Source: CAWJFJ01 sp963800065 (lineage in GTDB: Bacteria; Actinomycetota; Acidimicrobiia; Acidimicrobiales; UBA8190). Taken from it: a stretch of DNA of 64,000 nt. Below are positions 26,612 through 36,000 of this stretch, piece after piece. The stretch spans positions 62,001 through 126,000 of the forward strand of contig CAWCZO010000010.1 of NCBI GenBank assembly GCA_963800065.1, in the 5' to 3' direction. Numbering within the stretch: position 1 is the stretch's first letter; the number at the start of each line of letters is the position of its first letter. The notes under the pieces are model-generated. The model was not told the origin of the DNA, made no database searches, and saw nothing but the letters and a program-made list of their open reading frames with translations. The translations under genes were made by a program, and so were the position numbers.

Positions 26612-27745
26612 CTAGTCCTCCAACGCTTTGGCCACCATGGCGCCGACCTGTTCGAGCTCCAGCAGGAAGCCGTCGTGGCCGTAGGCGGAGTCGATGACGA
26701 CGACCTCGTCCCCACCGGGGAGGGCGGCGGCCAGCTCCTGCTGGAGCGCCAGCGGGTAGAGACGATCGGTGGTGATCCCGGCCACCGTCACCCTGGCCCT
26801 CACGCCGGCCAGGGCCCGTCCCACCCCGCCGCGACCGCGCCCGACGTCGTGGCTGTTCATGGCCTCGCTCAACACGATGTACGAATTGGGGTCGAATCGC
26901 CCGGCCAGCTTGTCACCGTGGTGCTCGATGTAGGACTCGATGGCGTAGCGCCCCCCCTTGAGAGGGTTCTCCGACTCCTGGGCCCGGCGACCGAACCGGC
27001 TCTGGAATTCGGTCCCCGTCCGGTACGTCACCTGGCCGATCCCACGGGCGATGGCCATCCCGTCGAGAGGGCGGGCCCCGGTGCCGTAGTAGTCGCCCCC
27101 GGCGAACCCCGGGTCGGCGCGGATGGCCCGCACCTGCAGTGAGCACAGGGCGATCTGGTCGGCGGTGGCGGCGGCCCCGGCGGCCAGCACCACGGCCCGG
27201 GTGACCCGTCCGGGATGTCCGACACACCACTCGAGGACCCGCATCCCCCCCATGGAGCCGCCCACCACGCCGGCCCAGCACCCGATACCCAGATGGTCGG
27301 CCAGCGCCACCTCGGCCGCCACCTGGTCGCGCACCGTCACCACGGGGAACCGCGAGCCGTAGGGGACGCCGCCCGGATCAGCCGACGCCGGACCCGTCGT
27401 CCCCTGGCACCCACCGAGCACGTTGGGGCAGACCACGAAGTACCGGTCGGTGTCGATCGGCGCTCCCGGCCCGATCATCCCCTCCCACCATCCTCTGGTG
27501 GGGTGCCCGGGCCCGGCCGGGCCGGCGGCGTGCGAATCGCCGGTCAGCGCGTGCAGGACCAGGACGGCATTGCCCCGGCCTTCGTCCAGTCGCCCCCACG
27601 TCTCGTAGGCGACGGTGACGGCGGGCAGCGACCCACCGCCCTCGAGCGCCACGGCCCCGCTGCCATCACCGGACACCACCGCGAACCGCCGCCCACCCGG
27701 AGGGTCACCGGGTGACCAGACGCCGGGGAGCGCGGCGCCCGTCAC
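26612..27745 (-). CDS. metX: homoserine O-acetyltransferase MetX
   Basis: The protein has 377 residues from GTG 27745. The alpha/beta-hydrolase core includes VLVLHALTGDSHAAG and the nucleophile motif VGGSMGGMRVLEW. The C-terminal Asp and His are in ITTDRLYP and SAYGHDGFLLE, as in all MetX enzymes. It acetylates L-homoserine with acetyl-CoA, the committed step of methionine synthesis. The start codon overlaps the stop of metY by 4 bp (GTGA), so the two enzymes of the pathway are translationally coupled. Confidence 0.93.
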   Translation of the reverse strand: MTGAALPGVWSPGDPPGGRRFAVVSGDGSGAVALEGGGSLPAVTVAYETWGRLDEGRGNAVLVLHALTGDSHAAGPAGPGHPTRGWWEGMIGPGAPIDTDRYFVVCPNVLGGCQGTTGPASADPGGVPYGSRFPVVTVRDQVAAEVALADHLGIGCWAGVVGGSMGGMRVLEWCVGHPGRVTRAVVLAAGAAATADQIALCSLQVRAIRADPGFAGGDYYGTGARPLDGMAIARGIGQVTYRTGTEFQSRFGRRAQESENPLKGGRYAIESYIEHHGDKLAGRFDPNSYIVLSEAMNSHDVGRGRGGVGRALAGVRARVTVAGITTDRLYPLALQQELAAALPGGDEVVVIDSAYGHDGFLLELEQVGAMVAKALED

Positions 27746-29040
27746 GCTCCCTTGGCGGCGCGGAATCCGGCTTCGAGGTCGGCGATGATGTCCTCGATCG
27801 ACTCGATCCCCACCGAGAGACGGACCAGGTCCGGGGTCACCCCGGTCGTCACCTGCTCGGCCTCGGTCAACTGCGAGTGCGTCGTCGAGGCCGGGTGGAT
27901 GGCCAGGCTGCGGACGTCGCCCACGTTGGCCAGGTGGCTGAAGAGCTCGAGGCCCTCGATGAACCTCCGGCCGGCGTCGGCCCCGCCGGCGATCCCGAAG
28001 GCGATGATGGAGCCGCCGCCGTTGGGCAGGTAGCGCTTCTGGCGCTCGTGCCACGGGCTCGAAGCCAGACCGGGATACGTCACCCATCCCACCTCGTCGC
28101 GTGCCTCGAGCCACCGGGCCACTTCGGTGGCGTTCTTCACGTGCCGCTCCATCCGCAGGCTCAAGGTCTCGAGGCCCTGCAGGAACAGGAACGAATTGAG
28201 AGGGGCGATGGCCGGTCCCGTGTCGCGCAGGTACTGCAGCCGCGCTTTGAGGACGAACCGGGCCGGGAAGAGGGCCTCGGGAAGCTGGCCGAAGACCAGG
28301 CCGTGGTAGCTCGGGTCGGGCTCGGTGAAACCGGGGAAGCGACCGCTGCCCTCGTAGTCGAACGTCCCGCCGTCCACGATCACGCCGCCGATCGACGTCC
28401 CGTGGCCGCCGATGAACTTGGTGGCCGAGTGCACGACGATGTCGGCCCCGTGCAGCAACGGCCGGCACAGATAGGGCGTGGCCAACGTGTTGTCGAGCAT
28501 GAGCGGGATCTTGTTCTCGTGGGCGATGGCCGACACCCCCTCGAAGTCGAGGACGTCGCCCTTGGGGTTCCCGAGCGTCTCGGCGTAGAAGACCTTGGTG
28601 TTCGGCCGGATGGCGGCCCGCCAGGCGTCGAGGTCGTCGGGGTCGTCGACGAAGGTGACCTCGATCCCGAACTTGGGCAGCGTGTAGTGCAGCAGGTTGT
28701 AGGTCCCGCCGTACAGCGATGCCGACGAGACGACGTGGCCGCCGTTCTCGGCCAGGTTGAGCAGGGCGATGGTCTCGGCCGCCTGTCCGCTGGCCACGGC
28801 CAGGGCGGCGACACCGCCTTCGAGCGAGGCCATCCTTTCCTCGAAGACGGCCTGGGTGGGATTCATGATCCGGGTGTAGATGTTCCCCAGCTCGGCCAGA
28901 CCGAAGAGCGCGGCGGCGTGGGCCGTGTCGCGGAAGGTGTAGCTGGTGGTCTGGTAGATAGGAACGGCCCGGGCCCCGGTGGTGGGATCGGGTGCGGCAC
29001 CGGCATGGATCTGCCGGGTCTCGAAGCCCCATTCGGCCAT
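27742..29040 (-). CDS. metY: O-acetylhomoserine aminocarboxypropyltransferase MetY
   Basis: The protein has 432 residues, full length. The N terminus GFETRQIHAG is typical of Cys/Met-metabolism PLP enzymes. The PLP lysine is in VHSATKFIGGHGTSIGG, and LMLDNTLATPYLCRPL supplies the ring-stacking and Asp positions. It converts O-acetylhomoserine and sulfide to homocysteine. ATG 29040 has an AGGGAGG site. It is the first gene of the metYX operon, with a TTGACT promoter about 65 bp upstream. Confidence 0.93.
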   Translation of the reverse strand: MAEWGFETRQIHAGAAPDPTTGARAVPIYQTTSYTFRDTAHAAALFGLAELGNIYTRIMNPTQAVFEERMASLEGGVAALAVASGQAAETIALLNLAENGGHVVSSASLYGGTYNLLHYTLPKFGIEVTFVDDPDDLDAWRAAIRPNTKVFYAETLGNPKGDVLDFEGVSAIAHENKIPLMLDNTLATPYLCRPLLHGADIVVHSATKFIGGHGTSIGGVIVDGGTFDYEGSGRFPGFTEPDPSYHGLVFGQLPEALFPARFVLKARLQYLRDTGPAIAPLNSFLFLQGLETLSLRMERHVKNATEVARWLEARDEVGWVTYPGLASSPWHERQKRYLPNGGGSIIAFGIAGGADAGRRFIEGLELFSHLANVGDVRSLAIHPASTTHSQLTEAEQVTTGVTPDLVRLSVGIESIEDIIADLEAGFRAAKGA

Positions 29041-29104
29041 GGCGTCGCCTCCCTGGATCGTCGCCCCCGGGGGTGGATCCCCTGACCGGGGCGCTGCCGG
29101 CCCA

Positions 29105-29132
29105 TCCTTACAATCCCGACCTATCTAGTCAA
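29105..29132 (-). promoter_or_regulatory. sigma-70-like promoter of metYX
   Basis: On the minus strand TTGACT (29132-29127) is separated by 16 nt from TAAGGA (29110-29105). This gives a leader of about 58 nt before metY. I looked for a SAM-type riboswitch in the leader and saw none I could support. Confidence 0.5.
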
Positions 29133-29233
29133 CTTCTGCGGGGGGTTAGCCCCAGTGCGAGACGCCCGGTAGCGGCATTCTCAAACGGAGAGCGGTTCCG
29201 TACGGTGGAATGCATGATCGGCCGGCGCGACAC

Positions 29234-30640
29234 ATGATGACGGGGGACGTCGATGCCAGAGGGGTACGGCTCCAGTTCCGGCTGGGAGGCGACGAGAAGG
29301 TGATCGTTCTCTCCGGAGCCCGTCTCGAACAGCTCCACCGGATCGCCCGCACCATCTGGAACGAGCCCTTCGCCCGGCGGTCGTGGTCCGAACTCCTCTT
29401 CTTCGTCTTCAGCGTCCTCCTGGGGGCGGCCGGCATGGCCTTCATCGCCGTCACCATGTTGGGCGGCATCGCCCTGGCCGTCACCTTCATCGGCCTGGTC
29501 ATCATCGCCGCGTCACTGCGCGGGGCCAGGGGGATCGGGGGCTTCCACCGGGCCCTGGCCCGCAACTTCCTGGACGAGAACATCGCCGAGCCGGAACCCT
29601 TCGTGGCCCGACCCGGCTTCTTCGGGTGGCTCCAGTCGGCCCTCCGCGACCCCATCGGCTGGCGGTCGGTGGCCTATTCACTGCTCAAGATCCCCATCGC
29701 CATCTTCGGCGTCTGGTTCGCCCTCAGCGTCTGGGTGGACGCCTTCTTCTGTCTCACCTACCCCATCTGGGGCGCCGGGGCTCAGCGCCCGCCGGAGTTC
29801 GGCCTGGTGGTGAACGCCTTCTCCCCCGGGTACCTCTCGGCGGGGACGTCCGGCTTCTTCCACGGTCTCTTCATCTTCGTCACCGGTGTCGTCCTCGTCT
29901 TCCTGGCGCCCTGGCCCATGCGGGCCGTGGTCTACGTCGACCGCCGGCTCATGCGCGTCCTTCTGGCCCCCGACCCCATGACGGCGCGGGTGCGGTCACT
30001 CGAGCACGCCCGGGCCCAGACCCTCGACACGTCGGCCGCCACCCTCCGCCGCATCGAGCGCGACCTCCACGACGGGACCCAGGCGCAGCTGGTGGCCGTG
30101 GCCATGCGCCTGGGCCAGGTCAAGGAGAAGCTGGCCGAAGGGACCGGCACAATCGACCTCGACCAGGTCCGCCAGCTGGTGGACGACGCCCACAAAGGGG
30201 CCAAGGAGGCCATCGTCGAACTGCGCGACCTGGCCCGGGGAATCCACCCCCCCGCCCTCGACATCGGCCTGGAGGGCGCGCTGTCCACCCTGGCGGCGCG
30301 CAGCACCGTGCCGACGGACGTGACCGTCGCTCTCTCCGACCGTCCCACCCCCGCCATCGAATCGATCGCCTACTTCTGCGTGGCCGAGCTCATGGCCAAC
30401 GTCGTCCAGCACGCCCACGCCTCGCGGGCCACCATCTCCTGCGCCCAGCAGGGACAGTGGCTCCGTCTCGTCGTCCGCGACGACGGACAGGGGGGAGCGC
30501 ACCCGGCGCTGGTCGGTTCGGCCTCCAGCGGACTGGCCGGACTCACCGACCGGGTCCACGCCGTGGACGGTCGTCTCCACATCACCAGCCCACCCGGTGG
30601 CCCCACCGTGGTCACCGTCGATCTGCCCCTACGCGCCTGA
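29234..30640 (+). CDS. NarL-family sensor histidine kinase
   Basis: The protein has about 468 residues. Four or more transmembrane helices (about residues 45-235) form the sensor region. They are followed by a HisKA_3 phosphoacceptor helix RRIERDLHDGTQAQLVAVAM (His of RDLHDG) and an HATPase domain with AELMANVVQHAHA (N box) and VRDDGQGG (G1). It autophosphorylates on His and passes phosphate to the response regulator encoded 17 nt downstream. ATG 29210 is an alternative start, but TACGGT at 29201-29206 would place transcription start after it. Confidence 0.88.
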   Translation: MMTGDVDARGVRLQFRLGGDEKVIVLSGARLEQLHRIARTIWNEPFARRSWSELLFFVFSVLLGAAGMAFIAVTMLGGIALAVTFIGLVIIAASLRGARGIGGFHRALARNFLDENIAEPEPFVARPGFFGWLQSALRDPIGWRSVAYSLLKIPIAIFGVWFALSVWVDAFFCLTYPIWGAGAQRPPEFGLVVNAFSPGYLSAGTSGFFHGLFIFVTGVVLVFLAPWPMRAVVYVDRRLMRVLLAPDPMTARVRSLEHARAQTLDTSAATLRRIERDLHDGTQAQLVAVAMRLGQVKEKLAEGTGTIDLDQVRQLVDDAHKGAKEAIVELRDLARGIHPPALDIGLEGALSTLAARSTVPTDVTVALSDRPTPAIESIAYFCVAELMANVVQHAHASRATISCAQQGQWLRLVVRDDGQGGAHPALVGSASSGLAGLTDRVHAVDGRLHITSPPGGPTVVTVDLPLRA

Positions 30641-30656
30641 TGACCGATTCCGTCCG

Positions 30657-31313
30657 GTGACCGATTCCATCCGCGTCGCCATCGCCGAGGACTCCGGGGT
30701 GCTGCGCGACGGGCTCGTCCAGCTGCTCACCGACCGGGGCTTCGAGATCACCGCCGCCGTCGGAGAATCCGAAGGGCTCGGTGCATCGGTCGAGCGGGAC
30801 TGTCCCGACGTGGCCGTCATCGACATCCGCATGCCGCCCACCTTCACCGACGAGGGGCTCCGGGCCGCCATCGACCTGCGGCGCCGGTATCCGGGTCTCG
30901 GCATCCTGCTGTTCTCCCAGTACGTCGAGACCCGCTACGCCGCCGACCTCCTGGCCGACGACGCCGCCGGCATCGGCTATCTCCTGAAGGACCGGGTGGC
31001 CGACACCAGCGACTTCGTCGAGGCCCTCGTCCGGGTGGCCTCGGGCGGCACCGCCCTCGACCCCGAGGTCGTCACCCAGCTCCTCGGGGCCTCCCGGCGC
31101 ACCGACTCCATCTCGCGGCTGAGCGCCCGGGAACGCGAGGTGCTCTCGCTCATGGCCGAAGGGCGCTCCAACGCGGCGATCGCCACCACCCTCGTCGTCT
31201 CCGAGGGCGCCGTGGAGAAGCACGTGGCCAACATCTTCACCAAGCTCGACCTCCCCGTCTCCCAGTCCGACCACCGCCGCGTCCTGGCCGTCCTCCGCTT
31301 CCTCGACTCCTGA
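30657..31313 (+). CDS. NarL/LuxR-family response regulator
   Basis: The protein has 218 residues from GTG 30657. The receiver domain has the acidic pair IAED, the phosphoacceptor Asp in VAVIDIRMPP and Lys in GYLLKDRV. The C-terminal LuxR helix-turn-helix is LSAREREVLSLMAEGRSNAA to EKHVANIFTKL. It is the partner of the upstream kinase. Its start region is a 17-bp tandem duplication that creates a six-codon mini-ORF (ATG 30640 to TGA 30660) overlapping GTG 30657. Confidence 0.92.
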   Translation: MTDSIRVAIAEDSGVLRDGLVQLLTDRGFEITAAVGESEGLGASVERDCPDVAVIDIRMPPTFTDEGLRAAIDLRRRYPGLGILLFSQYVETRYAADLLADDAAGIGYLLKDRVADTSDFVEALVRVASGGTALDPEVVTQLLGASRRTDSISRLSAREREVLSLMAEGRSNAAIATTLVVSEGAVEKHVANIFTKLDLPVSQSDHRRVLAVLRFLDS

Positions 31314-31426
31314 ATCCGGGAGCCGCCTCCGCCGTTTTCGGGTCTTTCGTACCTACCGCCCTCCCCGCCGGAGCGTCACGCTGGAGGGAGCGGGCCGCCG
31401 GCCCGGCCGAGAGACGAGGAGTACCC

Positions 31427-32029
31427 ATGGACGTCCTGATCGCCGACAGGTCCCCCCGCCCCGCCGCCGAGGTGGCCGCGGATCTGGAGGCCCACGGATA
31501 CGTGGTGCGTACCTGTGGAGACGCCGGAACGGGTGGCGTCCCCTGCGCTGCCCTGCGGGGGTCGGTCTGCCCGCTCGACGCCCATCAGGTCGACGTGGCG
31601 GTGAGCGTCGGTCCGGAGCAGAGGATCGATCCCCTGGGCGACGGCGACCTCTGCGCCATCCGGCGCCACATCCCGCTCGTCCTGCTCGACTGGCCCAACC
31701 ACCCGCTGCAACGGCGGGCGGCGGCCATGGGCCCCGCCTCACGGGCCGTCGACGCCGTCCGCCTGGTGAGTGACGCCGTCCTCCCGCTGCACACGGCCAG
31801 GGCCCGCCACACCGTCATCGAGGAATTGCGCCGCCAGGGACGCGACGGGACCGCCGTCGACGCCGAGGTGAGCAGGCACGACGGAGCCCTGGTGGTCGAT
31901 CTCTTCGTCTACGGCCGTCTCACCCGGCACGAGGCCCAGAATCTGGCCGTCCACGTCGTGCAGTGCATCCGCCTCTTCGACCCCTGGGCCAGGGGCATCG
32001 ACGCGTCGGTCCACGGCGCCACCGACTGA
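31427..32029 (+). CDS. hypothetical protein with receiver-like N terminus
   Basis: The protein has 200 residues; ATG 31427 follows a GAGGAG site. The first 90 residues (MDVLIADRSPRPAAEVAADL) look like an atrophied receiver fold but lack a clear phosphoacceptor Asp and Lys. The C-terminal 70 residues are an alpha/beta unit ending RLFDPWARGIDASVHG. I recognise no family. It lies 113 bp downstream of the two-component pair on the same strand and may be linked to it. Confidence 0.65.
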   Translation: MDVLIADRSPRPAAEVAADLEAHGYVVRTCGDAGTGGVPCAALRGSVCPLDAHQVDVAVSVGPEQRIDPLGDGDLCAIRRHIPLVLLDWPNHPLQRRAAAMGPASRAVDAVRLVSDAVLPLHTARARHTVIEELRRQGRDGTAVDAEVSRHDGALVVDLFVYGRLTRHEAQNLAVHVVQCIRLFDPWARGIDASVHGATD

Positions 32030-32079
32030 CAGCGCCGATCCGTCGCCTGTCGCCGGACGGCGACGAGCGCCCCGACCGG

Positions 32080-32085
32080 TAAGGT
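32080..32085 (+). promoter_or_regulatory. -10 box TAAGGT upstream of the APH-like gene
   Basis: TAAGGT precedes ATG 32130 by 44 nt. A GGAG site is near the start, so this transcript has a leader. Confidence 0.4.
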
Positions 32086-32129
32086 TCGCCCCGTTTTCCG
32101 GTGGCCCGCGTGACCGGATCGGAGCGACG

Positions 32130-33020
32130 ATGACGGCGAAGATGCACGACGATCAGATCGACAGCGATGCCGACCTCGTGCACTTCCTCCTCGGGGCACA
32201 ATTCCCGCAGTGGGCCGACCTGCCGCTCGAGCCGGTCCGATCCACCGGGACCGACAATGCGCTCTACCGGCTCGGCCACGGCATGGTCGTGCGTATGCCC
32301 CTGCGCCCGTCGGCCACCGGCGCCATCGAGAAGGAGCATCTGTGGCTGCCTCGCCTGGCCCCCCATCTCCCACTGGAGATACCGGTACCGGTCGCACGGG
32401 GCGAACCGGCACCGGAGTTCCCCTGGCCATGGTCGGTGCTGAGCTGGATCGAGGGCCAGGACGCCGGAACGGCGCAATTCTCGGGTCATCAGGCGGCGAA
32501 GGATGTCGCCCGCTTCATCGCCGCGCTGCATTCGATCGATCCCACCGGGGGTCCGCAGCCGAAGGCCGACGTCGGACGTGGGGTCCCTCTGGCCGATCGG
32601 GACCGGTCCACCCGCTGGGCCATCGACGCGTCGGACGCATCGGTCGACGCCGATGCCGTCACGGCGTGTTGGGACAGGGCCTTGACGGTCCCCGCCTGGG
32701 ACCGGCCGGCCGTCTGGGTCCACGGCGACATCGCCGCCGGCAACATCTTGTTCCGCCAGCGACGGTTGACGGCGGTCATCGACTGGGGCTGTCTCGGCAT
32801 CGGTGACCCGGCGTGTGATCTCATCATCGCCTGGGAGATATTCGATCCCGCCTCACGCGACGTGCTGCGGTCCGAGTTGGGAGTCGACGACGCCACATGG
32901 GAACGCGGACGGGGGTGGGCACTCTCGACCGCCGTCGCCGAGCTGTCCTACTACCGGGACACGAACCCATTCATGGCCACCCGGGCCCGGCGCCAGCTGG
33001 CGGCCACCCTCGACGACTGA
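32130..33020 (+). CDS. aminoglycoside phosphotransferase (APH)-fold kinase
   Basis: The protein has 296 residues. The catalytic loop is VHGDIAAGNILF (His198, Asp200, Asn205) followed by the metal-binding VIDWGCLGIGDPACDL. The nucleotide-binding part begins STGTDNALYRLG. Family members phosphorylate small molecules such as antibiotics, choline or sugars, and there is nothing to show resistance here. It stands alone between the two-component region and the helicase-nuclease. Confidence 0.88.
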   Translation: MTAKMHDDQIDSDADLVHFLLGAQFPQWADLPLEPVRSTGTDNALYRLGHGMVVRMPLRPSATGAIEKEHLWLPRLAPHLPLEIPVPVARGEPAPEFPWPWSVLSWIEGQDAGTAQFSGHQAAKDVARFIAALHSIDPTGGPQPKADVGRGVPLADRDRSTRWAIDASDASVDADAVTACWDRALTVPAWDRPAVWVHGDIAAGNILFRQRRLTAVIDWGCLGIGDPACDLIIAWEIFDPASRDVLRSELGVDDATWERGRGWALSTAVAELSYYRDTNPFMATRARRQLAATLDD

Positions 33021-33056
33021 ACGGCGACGGCCCGGGGCGCCGTCGCACCGGCCGCC

Positions 33057-33062
33057 TACCAT
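33057..33062 (+). promoter_or_regulatory. -10 box TACCAT, leaderless promoter
   Basis: TACCAT is followed by 7 nt and GTG 33070. Confidence 0.5.
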
Positions 33063-33069
33063 CCGATCC

Positions 33070-36000
33070 GTGAACATCCAGCCCGGCCGGGACGACGGTC
33101 CTCTGCCTCGCCGCACCCCGCCCCCCGACCAGGGCGCCCGGGACCGCATCGCCGGCGATCTCGGCACCACCTTGTTCGTGGAGGCGGGGGCGGGGTCGGG
33201 GAAGACGAGCGCCCTCGTCGACCGCGTCGTGGCCCTGGTCACGTCGGGCCGGGCCGAGCTGCGGACCGTCGCCGCCATCACCTTCACCGAGAAGGCCGGC
33301 GCCCAGCTCCGTGACCGGATCCGCCGCCAGCTCGAGAGGCGGGCCGAGGACGATCCCGCCGGAGAGGTGGGAAGCCGCTGCCGGGCGGCCCTGGACCAGC
33401 TCGACGGTGCCGCCATCGGGACACTCCACGCCTTCGCCCAGCGCCTGCTGTCCGAGCATCCGGTCGAGGCCGGCCTGCCCCCGCGCGTCGAGGTCCTCGA
33501 CGAGGTCAGCTCCAAGGTGGCCTTCGAGCGGCGCTGGTCGATGTTCCGCGATCAGCTCCTGGCCGACCCCGCCCTGGAACGCACCATCCTTCTCCTCCTG
33601 GCCTCGGGCGTCCGTTCCGCCGCTCTCCAGGCGCTGGCCGAGGCCTTCGACGACAATTGGGACCTGGTCGAGGAGCGCGTCCCGGGGACCGCCCCCGACC
33701 CGCCGTCGGTCCACGAGCTGTTCCGTGCGGCCCGCACCGGCGTGGACGCCGTCTGTGCCGAGCCCTGCCGCGACCCGGCCGACAAGCTCCGCATCCGGCT
33801 CGACGAGATCGGTGCCCGTCTGTCCGCGCTGGCCGCCGTGCCCGACGAGCTCGACCTGCTCGAGGCCCTCGGGCCCGGCGCCGCTGAGAAGCTGCCCGGC
33901 TTCAAGGTGGGCAATCTGGGCAAGAAGGCGTCGTTCGACGGCGACATCAAGGAGCTCCAGGCGCGGGTGAAGGATGCCGGAGACGCCCTGGCCGCCGTGG
34001 GCGCCGAGGTGGCCAACGCCTGCGCCGTGCGCCTGGGCTCGGCCATCCGCCGGTTCACCCTGGAGGCGGCGCTCGAGCGTCAGCACGCCGGCCAGTTGGA
34101 GTTCCACGACCTCCTCGTCCTGGCCCGCGCCCTTCTCCGCCATCCCGACCACGGGCCGTCGGTCCGAGCCACGCTGCACCGGCGCTACCGGCATCTCCTC
34201 CTCGACGAGTTCCAGGACACCGACCCCATCCAGATCGAGCTGGCCGTGCGGATCGCCGCCGCCGACCACGGCGGTGCGGTGGCCGGGACGGCGCCGTGGA
34301 ACGAGGTGGAGGTGACCCCGGGCCAGCTCTTCGTGGTGGGCGACCCCAAGCAGTCGATCTACCGCTTCCGCCGGGCCGACATCTCCACCTTCCTGGCCGC
34401 GGCGGCGCGGTTCGGCTCCGAGGCCGGCGGGGTGGTCGAGCTGACGGCCAACTTCCGCACCGTCGCGCCCGTCATCGAATGGGTCAACACCACCTTCGCC
34501 ACGCTCATGGCCGAACCCGACGACGTCGACCTCCCGGTGCCGTCGCAGCCGCGGTACATGGCGTTGGATCCCACCCGCCCCGGTCCCGGCACGGGGGCGG
34601 CCGTGTCCGTCCTCGGTCGCCACGAGCACCCGACGGAGACGTTGGCCGACGAGCTGCGGGCGGCCGAGGCCGACGAGGTGGCGGCCACGGTGGTCCGGGC
34701 CATCGGCGAGGGGTGGGAGGTGGACGACGGCCGGGGCGGCTGGCGCCCGGTCCGCTTGGGCGACATCACCGTCCTCGTCCCGGCCCGGACCTCGCTTCCC
34801 TTCCTCGAGGACGCCTTCGACGGCGCCGGCATCCCCTTCCGGGCCGAGTCGAGCTCGCTCGTCTACGCCAGCCGGGCCGTCCGGGACCTCCTCATGGTGC
34901 TCCGGGCCGTCGACGATCCCACCGACCACCTCCGCATCGTGGCCGCCTTGCGGACGCCCTTGTTGGCCTGTGGCGACGACGATCTCTTCCGCTTCAAGGT
35001 GGAACGGGGAGGGCGGTGGAGCTACCTGGCCGACCAGCCCGACACCGTCCCCGCCGACGATCCCGTCGGGGCCGGCCTGCGCTACCTGCGCTCGCTCTAC
35101 GACGAGCGCCACTGGCTGGCGCCGTCGGAACTGCTCGGCCGCATCGCTGCCGACCGCCGGGCCATGGAGCTCGGATTCGCCGAGGGCCGGCCCCGCGACG
35201 TCTGGCGGCGGTTGCGCTTCGTCATCGACCAGGCCCGGGCCTGGAGCGAGGCCACCGGCGGCAATCTCCGTCAGTACCTGCGCTGGGTGGGGCTGCAGAC
35301 GGCCGAGGGGGCGCGGGTGGCCGAGGCCATCCTGCCCGAGAGCGACGACGACGCCGTCCGCATCATGACCATCCACAGTGCCAAGGGTCTCGAGTTCCCC
35401 GTCACCATCGTCTCGGGCATGTCGACGGTGCCCCAGGGTCGGCCAGCGCCGGCCCAGGTCGTGTTCCCGGCCGCCCGCGGCGATTCCGGTGGTGGCGTGG
35501 GGTACAGGTTCGGCAAGAGCGTCACCACGCTCGAGTACGCCGAGTGGGCACCCATCGACGAGCAGATGAGCTTCCACGAACGCATCCGCCTGTTGTACGT
35601 GGCCTGCACCCGGGCCCGGGACCACCTGGTGGTGTCGCTGCACCGCAAGGCGCGGGTCAAGGCGCCGGCGCCGACACGGCGGACCAACGCCGAGCTCCTG
35701 CTGTCGGGCATGGGGGACCTGATCGACGGCCTCCCCGACGGCGCCGTGCCCGTGGACGCGCTGCCGCTGGTCGTCCTGGCCCCACCGTCGGCGCCGCCTC
35801 CCTTCGCCCAGTGGGCGGCCGAGCGCACCGCCGCGCTGGCGCGGGCGTCGCGGCCCACGGCCGTGGCCGCCACCGCCCTGACCGACGAGGGCACACCCGA
35901 CAGCGGGGGGGAGCCCGACCCGGGGCTCGAGAAGCGCCCTCGGGATCTCGACCTCCCGCCGTGGCTGAAGGGTCGCTACGGGACGGCCGTGGGCCGGGCC

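Noticed and set aside
26612..29032. 806-codon minus-strand frame that includes metX
   Set aside because: Only the part from GTG 27745 is metX; the upstream half is an out-of-frame reading of metY.
27712..29085. 457-codon plus-strand frame over metY
   Set aside because: Antisense to a complete metY with an intact PLP site.
29041..29104. SAM-type riboswitch in the metYX leader
   Set aside because: The leader is only about 58 nt and does not show the conserved cores of SAM-I, SAM-II, SAM-IV or SAH riboswitches.
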